Shown here piece by piece: positions 28,533 through 36,391 of a DNA stretch of 64,000 nt. How positions within the stretch are numbered: position 1 is the first letter of the stretch; every line of letters starts with the position of its first letter. The notes under the pieces were generated by a model. That model was given only the letters and a program-made list of their open reading frames with translations. It searched no databases and was not told the origin of the DNA. The stretch covers positions 142,361 to 206,360 of the forward strand of contig NZ_VCYH01000006.1 of NCBI RefSeq assembly GCF_030464345.1, given 5' to 3'. The translations under genes were made by a program, and so were the position numbers. This DNA is from Methanoculleus frigidifontis. GTDB lineage: Archaea; Halobacteriota; Methanomicrobia; Methanomicrobiales; Methanoculleaceae.

Positions 28533-28805
28533 CTACACTACCGCTTTCCGGGTCTTAGCTCTCGTTTCCCAGGGTCCAACAAGCTTGATAACGTCGTAGG
28601 GGCAGGCCTGGACACACACGCCGCAACCGGCGCAGAGCTCGGAATTGAAGTCAAGAACAATGGCTTTGCCATCCTTCACCCGGTAAATCTTCTCTTTGGT
28701 CACCGGGTCTTCAGTGTAGAGCTCAAGGGCGTCAACAGGGCATGCCACCACGCAGTTGTTGCAGCCTGTACATCGTTCCATATTGATGTGCAATGCAAAT
28801 GCCAT
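28533..28805 (-). CDS. fwdG: Ferredoxin subunit of formylmethanofuran dehydrogenase (FwdG-type)
   Basis: A 90-residue two-cluster ferredoxin with CTGCNNCVVACP and CAGCGVCVQACP, starting MAFALHINMERC. The start ATG 28805 follows a GTGAT site; an upstream in-frame start at 28859 would place coding sequence over the promoter. It is the first gene of the hdr-fwd cluster and probably relays electrons between FwdF and FwdB. Confidence 0.88.
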   Translation of the reverse strand: MAFALHINMERCTGCNNCVVACPVDALELYTEDPVTKEKIYRVKDGKAIVLDFNSELCAGCGVCVQACPYDVIKLVGPWETRAKTRKAVV

Positions 28806-28861
28806 GGTATCACGCACCAGATCTGATCGATTAAAAATCGATATAAAAAAAGTTGTCAAGT

Positions 28862-28875
28862 GGTATACATAAACC
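28862..28875 (-). promoter_or_regulatory. fwdG: Probable promoter of the fwdGF-hdrCBA-mvhD-fwdDBAC cluster
   Basis: On the minus strand GGTTTATGTATACC gives a TATA box about 60 bases before the fwdG ATG, predicting a leader of about 35 bases. Confidence 0.45.
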
Positions 28876-29597
28876 TTCTGTATTTTAGCAGTTTTTAAAT
28901 CCGATGACGCAATGAAATATTCATTGCAATCTGTTAAATAGTTTACTTAATTAACTAAAACAACTTATTCTCGAGTCTGTCGGTCTATGCGTTCCCGGGA
29001 CGTAACAGGAAGGTTTATATTCGGAAAGTATGAACGTTCGCCCCGTATCCCCTGAATTAGAGATTCCTTCCGGATGGTACGTCCGTTGCAGTATCCTGCA
29101 GACTATTTTGCAGATCTATATCCTCTGCAGCCCGGAATGTCAGATGCGCTCTGTTATTCAATCTTTTTCCCGGATTTAGGTCTGTTCGGGTACTATTTCC
29201 GGAGCGAATGCAGATGTGAGATCGGCGGCCTGCCGGTCCGGCCGGCCGGTGTGTGCATATGCATCTCTCGTCCAGCTGATGCGGATGCGGCATCCGTCTT
29301 CCCGCCATCGCTGCGTTTTTATCCATGCATACGGGTGCACGAGAGCGAAGATGCGACCGCACCTGCTCGTGGCAGCCGGTGTGCCGGCGAGGGCATCTCG
29401 CACTGCAGGTATTTCGGGAGGCGGGGTGTTCCGCCTGTCGGTAGCGATCTGCCGGTACGCTGCGACCGGAAGGCCGGGACGGCTCCTGCAGGCGGGGACT
29501 TTCGCCTCCGGCATCCCAGCGACTCCCGGTTGGAGATGAAAAAGAAACCTTCTTTTACCAACATCATGACATTGTAGAAACGAGGTGAATACCGTTT
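28876..29597. other. Intergenic region between the hdr-fwd cluster and ftr
   Basis: About 720 bases with no convincing gene. It contains a palindrome GCAATGAAATATTCATTGC (28909-28927), a second near-palindrome centred on TTAATTAA (28947-28954), and a plus-strand TATA element (TTTATATT, about 29013-29020) that could start a transcript near 29045. Open frames at 29074-29577 and on the other strand look non-coding (many cysteines, erratic codon use). ftr has GAGGTG before its ATG but no near TATA box, so its leader may be about 550 bases. Confidence 0.5.
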
Positions 29598-30503
29598 ATG
29601 GAACTGAATGGCGTACCAATTGACGATACGTATGCAGAGGCCTTCCCGACCTGGGTATCGCGTGTCATCATCACTGCGGTCACCGAGGAGTGGGCATACA
29701 AGGCAGCCGTTGAGGCGACCGGCTTTGCCACCTCCGCAATCGGCTGCCCTGCCGAGGCAGGGATCGACTGCTTTGTCTCGCCCGACGAGACTCCCGACGG
29801 CAGACCCGGCTATGCAATCCTCATCTGTGCTACCAAGAAGAAACTGAAAGAGCAGCTCGTCGAGCGTATCGGTGAGTGTATCCTCACCGCCCCGACGACG
29901 GCGGTCTTCGACGGCCTCTCCGATGTCGTAGCGGAGGTCACGGAGAAGATCCCGGTCAAGCTCCACTTCTTCGGTGACAAATACGAGGAGCAGCGCGAGG
30001 TCGGCGGCAGGACCGTCTGGGCAATCCCGATCATGGGCGGCGAGTACATCGGTGAGGAGGAGTTCGGCGCCGTGAAGGGTGTTGCCGGCGGCAATCTCTT
30101 CGTCATGGGCGAAACCCAGATGTCCGCTCTCATCGGAGCCCAGGCAGCGGTCGACGCAATCAGCGGCGTCTGCGGTGTCATTACCCCGTTCCCCGGCGGT
30201 ATCGTGTCGAGCGGCTCGAAGGTCGGCAGCAAGTACAAGTTCATGGTTGCCAGCACCAACGAGGCCTACTGCCCCACCCTGAAGGACAAGGTTGAGGGGA
30301 GCAAGGTGCCCGAGGGTGTCAACGCCCTCTACGAGATCGTCATCGACGGTGTCGACGAGGACGCAGTCAAGATGGCCATGGCCGAGGGCATCAAGGCTGC
30401 AAGCAAGGTTCCCGGCGTCACGTTCATCAGTGCCGGCAACTTCGGCGGCAACCTCGGCCCGTTCAAGTTCGATCTCAAGGACGTCCTTGCGGACGAACTC
30501 TAA
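29598..30503 (+). CDS. ftr: Formylmethanofuran:tetrahydromethanopterin formyltransferase
   Basis: A 301-residue cytoplasmic enzyme for the second step of CO2 reduction, moving the formyl group from methanofuran to H4MPT. Family sequence is clear: [27 protein letters not shown] at the start, [23 protein letters not shown], and [19 protein letters not shown] at the end. Length is typical (about 297). GAGGTG lies 11 bases before the ATG, and a T-run follows the stop. Confidence 0.98.
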   Translation: MELNGVPIDDTYAEAFPTWVSRVIITAVTEEWAYKAAVEATGFATSAIGCPAEAGIDCFVSPDETPDGRPGYAILICATKKKLKEQLVERIGECILTAPTTAVFDGLSDVVAEVTEKIPVKLHFFGDKYEEQREVGGRTVWAIPIMGGEYIGEEEFGAVKGVAGGNLFVMGETQMSALIGAQAAVDAISGVCGVITPFPGGIVSSGSKVGSKYKFMVASTNEAYCPTLKDKVEGSKVPEGVNALYEIVIDGVDEDAVKMAMAEGIKAASKVPGVTFISAGNFGGNLGPFKFDLKDVLADEL

Positions 30504-30520
30504 ACACCTTTTTTGTTCCG
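30504..30520 (+). terminator. ftr: T-run terminator of ftr
   Basis: Six consecutive T residues (about 30509-30514) just after the ftr stop. Confidence 0.5.
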
Positions 30521-31176
30521 GTGAATCACGCCTGCACCGTGAGTGCGGACGTTCGCACCTTTGCCCGGATGCGTTGCGGCGCCCCGGACGCTGACCGTGG
30601 GAAGCACCATCACGAGGGCAGGCTCTGGGGAATGGGCTCGACTCCCCGGCATGGCTGCCTTCCCTGATCCCGAAAACCCGATCCGAACGTCTGCAGGTGG
30701 AGGGGGAAGTAAGGCAGGATGGATTCTGCCGATGAAACGCACGCAATTTCTCCAAATGCCTTCCTTAAACGTTTAAATGTCCGAAATGTTGTGAAATATA
30801 CTCCGGAATTATAATCCGCACAGATGCCTTCAGACGGACGATCTCGGGGTGAGCCGGGTGAGACATCCTCCTGAACATTATTCTCCCTCATATAGCCGTC
30901 ATGGGTCTGTGATTCTGCCTTCGTTCGCTCATCCGGCCGCCATTCTTCTTCGGAATTATTCCGGAGAAATCTGCGGTCAAAAACCTCCGCGAATATCGGA
31001 AAAGAGCGGTGATACGGCCTTTGTTCAAGCCGGCGAAGGGGTGGTTTCTCCTTCCTCGATACGGCCGCCACTCCCGCTCCGGGATATCCCGGACAGGTGC
31101 TGCGGGGAATGACCGATACAACCCGCGAAGGATTGCCAGAGCCGTTTTTCTGCTCGTTTCGGCGTGGATCGATCTG
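30521..31176. other. Gene-free region before the coenzyme B operon
   Basis: About 650 bases with no gene I can support. Seen: a perfect palindrome TTAAACGTTTAA (30765-30776), several CCGGAATT/AATTATTCCGG-like inverted segments around 30810 and 30950-30970, and GC-rich blocks. Short open frames occur on both strands without protein-like composition. Confidence 0.45.
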
Positions 31177-31186
31177 CTTATATATC
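31177..31186 (+). promoter_or_regulatory. TATA box of the coenzyme B/Mmp11 operon
   Basis: CTTATATATC lies about 50 bases before the GTG at 31229, predicting a transcript start near 31208. This argues against the longer open frame beginning at 31097, which would start before the promoter. Confidence 0.55.
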
Positions 31187-31228
31187 TTTGTCAACGATAA
31201 ACCTGTTAACGAGATTTTCGGTGATATC

Positions 31229-32185
31229 GTGATCATACTTACTCCGGACGATGTCAGGAAACGCTACGGACAGCTCTTTGCACAGAAATTTCTGGTCATG
31301 GTCGACGAAAAGGCTGGCCTTGCAGAGATCCGCGAGCAGTGCCGGGCACGGGGGACGATCGAGTGGGACGCAGCAAACCGCCTGCGGGCGAAGGGAGCCC
31401 TCCGTTCGGCCTGTGTTGAGGGCACCACCATGACGATGCTCGCCTCTCTCGGCACGTCGCCGGCGCAGTTCGGTGCCGCCGACCGCGAGATCGGCGGTCA
31501 GGCCCTGGAGGGCGTGGAGGTGCAGGGCGATGAGGTGGTGACCATCTGGTCAGGGATTGCCGGGGCGGGTGTCGGTGTTGCCGCCTGCCTTCCGCAGGCG
31601 CCCGGCGTGATCCGCGCCGAGTATCCGAGCGAAGAGGACCTGAAGATCGGCGGTGCCCGCAAAAACCGTGTCCGGATCGTCTCACCGCGCTATGAGAAGA
31701 TCACCATCGGCATCGACGACACCGACACCAAGGAAGAAGGTGCCACCTGGGTGCTCGCCCTGCAGTGTGCTGAAGCCTGCTCCATCCCTGGTGTGGAGCA
31801 CCTGAATATGCGGCTCGTGCAGCTCAACCCCGCCGTGCCGAAGAAGACGACGAACTGCGTCGGCTCGGCGCTGAACTTCGCCGTGCGGCCCGGCAGGGTC
31901 GACGAGCTGCTCGCCTACGTGCGTGACTTTATAGAATCCCGTGCAGTCAGTGACGACACCGGTATTGCGGTCTACCGGGGGCTTGCCTTTGCCGACGAGT
32001 CGGAGTACCTCCGGAGGGTGAAGACCGACATCCTCACCGTCCCCGAGGCCGAGGCAGAGGCAGAGCGATTGGGTATCGAGTACATCGACTCGACCGGGAG
32101 AAAAGGGCGCATCGGTGCTCTGGGTGCAGTGCTCTGGGCAAACCGGGGTCTCGAAGCGGCAGGTCTCTATGGAGAAGATCTCTGA
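31229..32185 (+). CDS. TiaS agmatine-binding/Mmp11-like protein
   Basis: A 318-residue protein paralogous to the next gene. Its second half starts with ITIGIDDTDTKEEGATWVLA, matching the IGIDDTD nucleotide-binding signature of tRNA-Ile2 agmatinylcytidine synthase (TiaS), followed by QLNPAVPKKTTNCV and TGIAVYRG. The first half has GIAGAGVGVAACLPQAPGVI, parallel to the GGGGVGASICRASAPGVL of Mmp11. It is shorter than TiaS (about 420) and lacks a C-terminal zinc or OB domain, so it is probably not TiaS itself. GTG 31229 was chosen because the TATA box lies about 50 bases upstream. Function unknown. Confidence 0.75.
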   Translation: MIILTPDDVRKRYGQLFAQKFLVMVDEKAGLAEIREQCRARGTIEWDAANRLRAKGALRSACVEGTTMTMLASLGTSPAQFGAADREIGGQALEGVEVQGDEVVTIWSGIAGAGVGVAACLPQAPGVIRAEYPSEEDLKIGGARKNRVRIVSPRYEKITIGIDDTDTKEEGATWVLALQCAEACSIPGVEHLNMRLVQLNPAVPKKTTNCVGSALNFAVRPGRVDELLAYVRDFIESRAVSDDTGIAVYRGLAFADESEYLRRVKTDILTVPEAEAEAERLGIEYIDSTGRKGRIGALGAVLWANRGLEAAGLYGEDL

Positions 32186-33062
32186 TCCCTATACGATCCG
32201 GTATCCCCAGATCGTCGCGGTCGCTGATGGCGAGGGGAGACGCGTCGAACTCGTAGAGTTCTTCGAGTGCATCGGCGGAGCGATGTGGGTGAAGCGCCAC
32301 TATGCACAGAGCCCGCTCGTCGAATCCGTCCGGACGATCGGGGCGACGAACCGCTACGTCCTCGCGACCGGCGCTGCTGATCTTGCCCTTGAAGGCTCCC
32401 GGTTTCCGGCCGGCATCGCCGGTGTCGACGTGACTGCGGACGAGATCGCGATCACCTACCGCGGGCTCGGCGGCGGCGGTGTCGGTGCGTCCATCTGCCG
32501 TGCCTCTGCTCCCGGCGTCCTCCGCTACCGGAGCGATCCTGCCGGCGGCGGAAAGCTTGCCGGTTCCACGATCTGGCTGCCGCGGCGGGAGCGGGTGATC
32601 ATCGGCGTCGACGACACGGACACCCCCGAGGAGGGAGCGACCTGGACGCTGGCACATAATATTGCTCAGGCGGTCCAGGACGACCGCTCCCGGTATCTCT
32701 CCCACACCATCGTCCAGCTCTACCCCGTTCCCTACCGGACCAAAAACTGCGTCGCCATCGCCTGCGAGTTCGCCTCCGCCGATCCGGAAGGCCTTGTCCG
32801 GCGGTATCGGGAGTATCTTGAGGAGTACACCCTCTCGGAGAAGACCGGGATGGCCGTCTACCGGGGCTTTGACCCCGCCCCGCTCGAACCGTTCGGCCGG
32901 AAGGTAAAGTCCGGCGAGGTTGCGCATGCTGATCTGGCGGCACTGGACGACCCGCGGCTCTCCATCGTCCTGGACGGCCGGGGGGTCATCGGGGCGGTGG
33001 CGGCAATACCTTTTGCGACCAGATACGATGAGGCACTCGGGTTATGGACTGGAGACGACTGA
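32169..33062 (+). CDS. Methanogenesis marker protein 11
   Basis: A 297-residue protein of a family conserved in methanogens (Mmp11), biochemical role unknown. It begins MEKISDPYTIRYPQIVAVADG, has YRGLGGGGVGASICRA near 98 and IGVDDTDTPEEGATWTLAHNIAQ near 140, then YLSHTIVQLYPVPYRTKNCV. The IGVDDTD motif again links it to the TiaS nucleotide-binding domain. Its start lies 17 bases inside the previous gene, and its end overlaps the radical SAM gene, so the three are translationally coupled. Confidence 0.85.
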   Translation: MEKISDPYTIRYPQIVAVADGEGRRVELVEFFECIGGAMWVKRHYAQSPLVESVRTIGATNRYVLATGAADLALEGSRFPAGIAGVDVTADEIAITYRGLGGGGVGASICRASAPGVLRYRSDPAGGGKLAGSTIWLPRRERVIIGVDDTDTPEEGATWTLAHNIAQAVQDDRSRYLSHTIVQLYPVPYRTKNCVAIACEFASADPEGLVRRYREYLEEYTLSEKTGMAVYRGFDPAPLEPFGRKVKSGEVAHADLAALDDPRLSIVLDGRGVIGAVAAIPFATRYDEALGLWTGDD

Positions 33063-34015
33063 AGGCAGCCCTGCTCGAGCAGGGATCGGTGCGGCTGGCA
33101 GGCGAGGACGCGGACGCATATATCTCCCGGTCCGCCGCCGGCCCCTCCGCAGGCTCAGCGGGTTCGGTCTTCTTTGCCGTCGGGAACCGCCGGGTACGGC
33201 TCGGCATCGATCCGGCGAGCCCGGTGACGCTGGTGCATGACGGCGGCGGGGTCGCGACCCTCGCCCTCGGCGGCGAACGTGTTTGGGGGCGGCTTGAACA
33301 GGCGGCGCTCCACTGCCCCCGCCAGGCATACATCACCGTGACCGGAGCGTGCATCTTCGGGTGCCGCTACTGCCCGGTGCCGTCCCTTGCCGGAAGGCGA
33401 AAATCGGTCGGGGAGATCGCCCGCCTTGTCGAGAGCGTGAAAGGCCGCATCGATGCCGTCTCGATCACCTCCGGCGTTGCATCGACCGTCGAAGAGGAGG
33501 AAGAGTATGTACTTGAGGTTGTCAGGGCGCTCCGACAGTTTGACCTGCCGATCGGCGTCGCCATCTACCCGACGCCGGATTCCCCCCGCCGCCTTCACGA
33601 CCTCGGCGTCGTCGAGGTAAAATTCAATCTCGAGACGGCGACACCTGCGCTCTTTGCGGAGATCTGTCCGGGTCTCGACCGCGATGCGGTCTGGGAGGCG
33701 CTCCGGCAGTCGGTCGCGCTCTTCGGGCGCGGCAGGGTCTTCTCCAACGTCATCGTCGGCCTCGGCGAGACTGACGAGGAGATCGGGCAGTGCATCGACG
33801 AACTCGCCTGGATCGGCGTCATCCCGGTCATCAGGCCTCTCTCGCCGGCGGCTGATCTCGCAGATCTACCGCGCCCTTCGGCGGAGCGGCTTCTTGGCAT
33901 CTTCGATCTGCACAAGCAGGCCCTGCAGCGTGCCGGCCTGCACCCGGAGGAGGCGCTGACCATGTGTTCGGCCTGCACTGCATGCGACCTGGTGCCGGGG
34001 AGGGATTCGCCATGA
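33044..34015 (+). CDS. Radical SAM protein
   Basis: A 323-residue enzyme with the radical SAM cluster motif CIFGCRYC (about 105-112: CxxxCxxC) followed by a TIM-barrel-like pattern (VSITSGVAS, GVAIYPTPD, VEVKFNLETAT, VFSNVIVGLGET). Three cysteines near the end (MCSACTACDL) may bind an auxiliary cluster. It is shorter than Mmp10, the McrA arginine methylase. The location between Mmp11 and a TPP enzyme in the aks operon suggests a cofactor-maturation or coenzyme-B-related reaction, possibly sulfur insertion; this is inference only. Confidence 0.82.
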   Translation: MDWRRLKAALLEQGSVRLAGEDADAYISRSAAGPSAGSAGSVFFAVGNRRVRLGIDPASPVTLVHDGGGVATLALGGERVWGRLEQAALHCPRQAYITVTGACIFGCRYCPVPSLAGRRKSVGEIARLVESVKGRIDAVSITSGVASTVEEEEEYVLEVVRALRQFDLPIGVAIYPTPDSPRRLHDLGVVEVKFNLETATPALFAEICPGLDRDAVWEALRQSVALFGRGRVFSNVIVGLGETDEEIGQCIDELAWIGVIPVIRPLSPAADLADLPRPSAERLLGIFDLHKQALQRAGLHPEEALTMCSACTACDLVPGRDSP

Positions 34016-35283
34016 GGGGAGTTCTTGCACTTGCCGCGGCGCTCCGGCGGTCTGCCGACCGTTTCTACACCGTCCCGGGCTACCCGGTCTCGGACCTCGC
34101 CTCGCTCCTTGACGCGGAGATTGTGATCAACGAGAAGACGGCGCTCGAGTACGCCCTCGGCGACTCGCTCTCCGGGCGCCGGGCCTGTGTCATCGTCAAG
34201 CACGTCGGGATGAACGCCTGCGCCGACCCGCTGGTCAACGCTACCACCCAGGGGCTCTGCTCCGGCGTGGTGATCGTTGCGGGGGACGACGTCGATGCGG
34301 TTGCGTCGCAGAACGCACAGGACTCCCGGTACTACGGCGAGATCGCCCAGATCCCGGTGCTCGAGCCGGATGCCGGAACCTGCCCTGCGGCGGTGGAGGA
34401 GGCTTTCCGGGCATCCGAGGCGTTCTCCCGCGCGGCTCTACTCAGGATCACGCCCGCGCTTCTTGAGGGGGAGATCCCCTGGACAGAATCGGTGCGCAAA
34501 GACGCCTCCGGGCAGCTCGCAGACCCGGGACTGACCCTTCCCGGGAAGGCGGTCGCCGCCGGGCAGCGCACGGCCGCAGTCTTTGCCTGGTCACGCGGAT
34601 CGCCGCTGAACCGGATCGGGGGCGGGACGGTCGGCGCCGGTGCTGCTCCCGGACAGTCACGTGCCGTCACCGTCTACCCGCCGCCTGCAGACCCGGCGCT
34701 TCTTGCCGATACGCACGAGTACGGCCGGCCGTTTCTGCGGGAGCACCGCTGGTGTGAACCGCCTGCGACCGGAGGGGTTCCGGAGCGGATGGAGATGCGG
34801 GGCTACCACCGTACATTCTGCCGCGACTGCCCGTTTCACCCGGTCTTTGCGATCCTGAAGGAGCGGGGCTTTCGGGTGATCTGCGATGCGGGCTGCTCGC
34901 TGCTCGCAATGAACCCGCCGTACGGCATCGGGGCGGCGAGTTACGGCCTCGGCTCCTCCATCGGCGTCGCTGCGACGAGCACCCGGCTAGCACTCACGGG
35001 CGACTACGCCCTGCTCCATTCCGGCATGAATGCCCTCATTGATGTCTATGAGAAGCGGACGCCGCTCCTCTGTATCGTATTGAAGAACAACCGCATGGGG
35101 ATGACCGGCGGTCACCCCGCGTATGATAGTATGACGTACCTCACCTGGGCGAAGCCGATCGTCTGCCGTGCAGATGACGAGGCGGCGCTCCGTGAGGCTC
35201 TGCATGTGCCCGACGAGCCCCGAACCGTGGTGATCGAGGGCGCCTGCCCGGAGGATGGACGACATGAAACCGTGGCATATTGA
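34012..35283 (+). CDS. TPP-dependent enzyme resembling indolepyruvate:ferredoxin oxidoreductase alpha chain
   Basis: A 423-residue protein. The N-terminal part (YTVPGYPVSDLASL, INEKTALEYALGDSLSGRRACVIVKHVGMNACADPL) matches the pyrimidine-binding half of IorA-type enzymes; the C-terminal part (FCRDCPFHPVFAIL, then GDYALLHSGMNALIDV and IVLKNNRMGMTGG, about 268-362) carries the TPP-binding GD..NN motif. It lacks the ferredoxin tail of full IorA (about 600 residues) and no beta subunit lies nearby, so it may act as a non-oxidative decarboxylase. ATGA overlap with the radical SAM gene supports the start. Coming directly before aksA, it is a candidate 2-oxosuberate decarboxylase for coenzyme B. A sulfopyruvate decarboxylase-like role is the alternative. 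Confidence 0.75.
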   Translation: MRGVLALAAALRRSADRFYTVPGYPVSDLASLLDAEIVINEKTALEYALGDSLSGRRACVIVKHVGMNACADPLVNATTQGLCSGVVIVAGDDVDAVASQNAQDSRYYGEIAQIPVLEPDAGTCPAAVEEAFRASEAFSRAALLRITPALLEGEIPWTESVRKDASGQLADPGLTLPGKAVAAGQRTAAVFAWSRGSPLNRIGGGTVGAGAAPGQSRAVTVYPPPADPALLADTHEYGRPFLREHRWCEPPATGGVPERMEMRGYHRTFCRDCPFHPVFAILKERGFRVICDAGCSLLAMNPPYGIGAASYGLGSSIGVAATSTRLALTGDYALLHSGMNALIDVYEKRTPLLCIVLKNNRMGMTGGHPAYDSMTYLTWAKPIVCRADDEAALREALHVPDEPRTVVIEGACPEDGRHETVAY

Positions 35284-36391
35284 GATTTGTGACGTTACGC
35301 TGCGAGACGGGGAGCAGACTCCCGGTGTATCGTTCAGCTGTGAAGAGAAGATGACGATTGCCGGGCGTCTCGACGCCATCGGCGTCGATGTGATCGAAGC
35401 GGGTTTTCCGGTTGTCTCCCCGGCCGAGAAGGACTGCGTCACGTCGATCGCCCGGAGCGGGCTCTCCGCTCGGGTCTGCTGTCTTGCCCGGGCGCTGCAG
35501 GGCGACGTCGATACCGCCCTTGACTGCGACGTCGATATGGTCAGCATCTTCATCGCGACCTCGCCGCTCCATGTCAGGCTCAAGTACCGCAAACCCCGGG
35601 AGCAGGTGCTCGACAATGCCCTGAAGATGGTGGAGTACGCCTCCGATCATGGTGTCGAGGTCCGTTTCGCGGCCGAAGACGCCTCCCGCACCGATATAGC
35701 GTTTCTCGTGGAGATGTATACGCGGGGCGCCGAGCACGGCGCCAGCCTCGTGAGTTTCGCCGACACGGTTGGATATTTAACGCCCCTCGAGATGCAGAGC
35801 GCCGTTGCAGAGATCGTCCGGGCGGTCGACCACCCCCTCTGCGTGCACTGCCACAACGATCTCGGGTTTGCATCGGCGAACACCATCACGGCAGCGGCGG
35901 CGGGGGCGTATCAACTGCACACCACCGTCAACGGCATCGGCGAGCGTGCCGGGAATGCTGCGCTCGAAGAGGTGCTGGTCGCTCTCCGCCTGAAAGGCGG
36001 CATCGATCGCTACGACCTCACCCCCCTCTGCGACCTCTCCCGGTATGTGGCCGATGTCTCGGGCGTCTTCCCGGCGAAGACGAAGGCGATCGTCGGCGAG
36101 CATGCCTTCGCCCATGAGAGCGGAATCCACATCGCGGCGATCCTCGAAGATCCGCTGACCTACGAGTATATCCCGCCGGAGATGGTGGGGGGCGAGCGGC
36201 GGTTCATCCTCGGCAAGCATACCGGGAGGCGCGCCGTCGAGCACGTGGCACAGGCGTACGGCTATACGCTCGCTGACGGCCAGGTCCAGTGGGTGCTGGA
36301 GCAGATCAAGATGCGCAGCGAAGGGAAATGCAGCATCACCCCGGACGTGCTCTGCGCTATCCTGAAGGCGGCGAAGGAAGATGCGAAATGA
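35264..36391 (+). CDS. aksA: Homocitrate synthase family protein AksA
   Basis: A 375-residue claisen-condensing aldolase (DRE-TIM family). Metal-binding signature CDVTLRDGEQTPGVSF at the start, HCHNDLGFA (about 200) and TVNGIGERAGNA (about 222), plus HESGIH near 285. The short length without the LeuA regulatory domain (usually over 500) favours AksA or a homocitrate-type enzyme, which extends 2-oxoglutarate toward 2-oxosuberate. ATG 35264 was chosen because GGAGG lies 9 bases upstream; ATG 35255 abuts that site. It is followed by the matching isomerase and dehydrogenase genes. Citramalate or isopropylmalate synthase is less likely. Confidence 0.85.
   Translation: MKPWHIEICDVTLRDGEQTPGVSFSCEEKMTIAGRLDAIGVDVIEAGFPVVSPAEKDCVTSIARSGLSARVCCLARALQGDVDTALDCDVDMVSIFIATSPLHVRLKYRKPREQVLDNALKMVEYASDHGVEVRFAAEDASRTDIAFLVEMYTRGAEHGASLVSFADTVGYLTPLEMQSAVAEIVRAVDHPLCVHCHNDLGFASANTITAAAAGAYQLHTTVNGIGERAGNAALEEVLVALRLKGGIDRYDLTPLCDLSRYVADVSGVFPAKTKAIVGEHAFAHESGIHIAAILEDPLTYEYIPPEMVGGERRFILGKHTGRRAVEHVAQAYGYTLADGQVQWVLEQIKMRSEGKCSITPDVLCAILKAAKEDAK

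Noticed and set aside
29074..29577. Possible 167-residue gene just upstream of ftr, placed well behind a TATA element
   Set aside because: Position is attractive, but the translation has many scattered Cys and Arg, codon use unlike neighbours, and overlapping frames on both strands look equally good.
31097..31228. Longer N-terminus for the TiaS/Mmp11-like protein
   Set aside because: It would begin upstream of the TATA box at 31177 and adds sequence with no similarity to the paralog.
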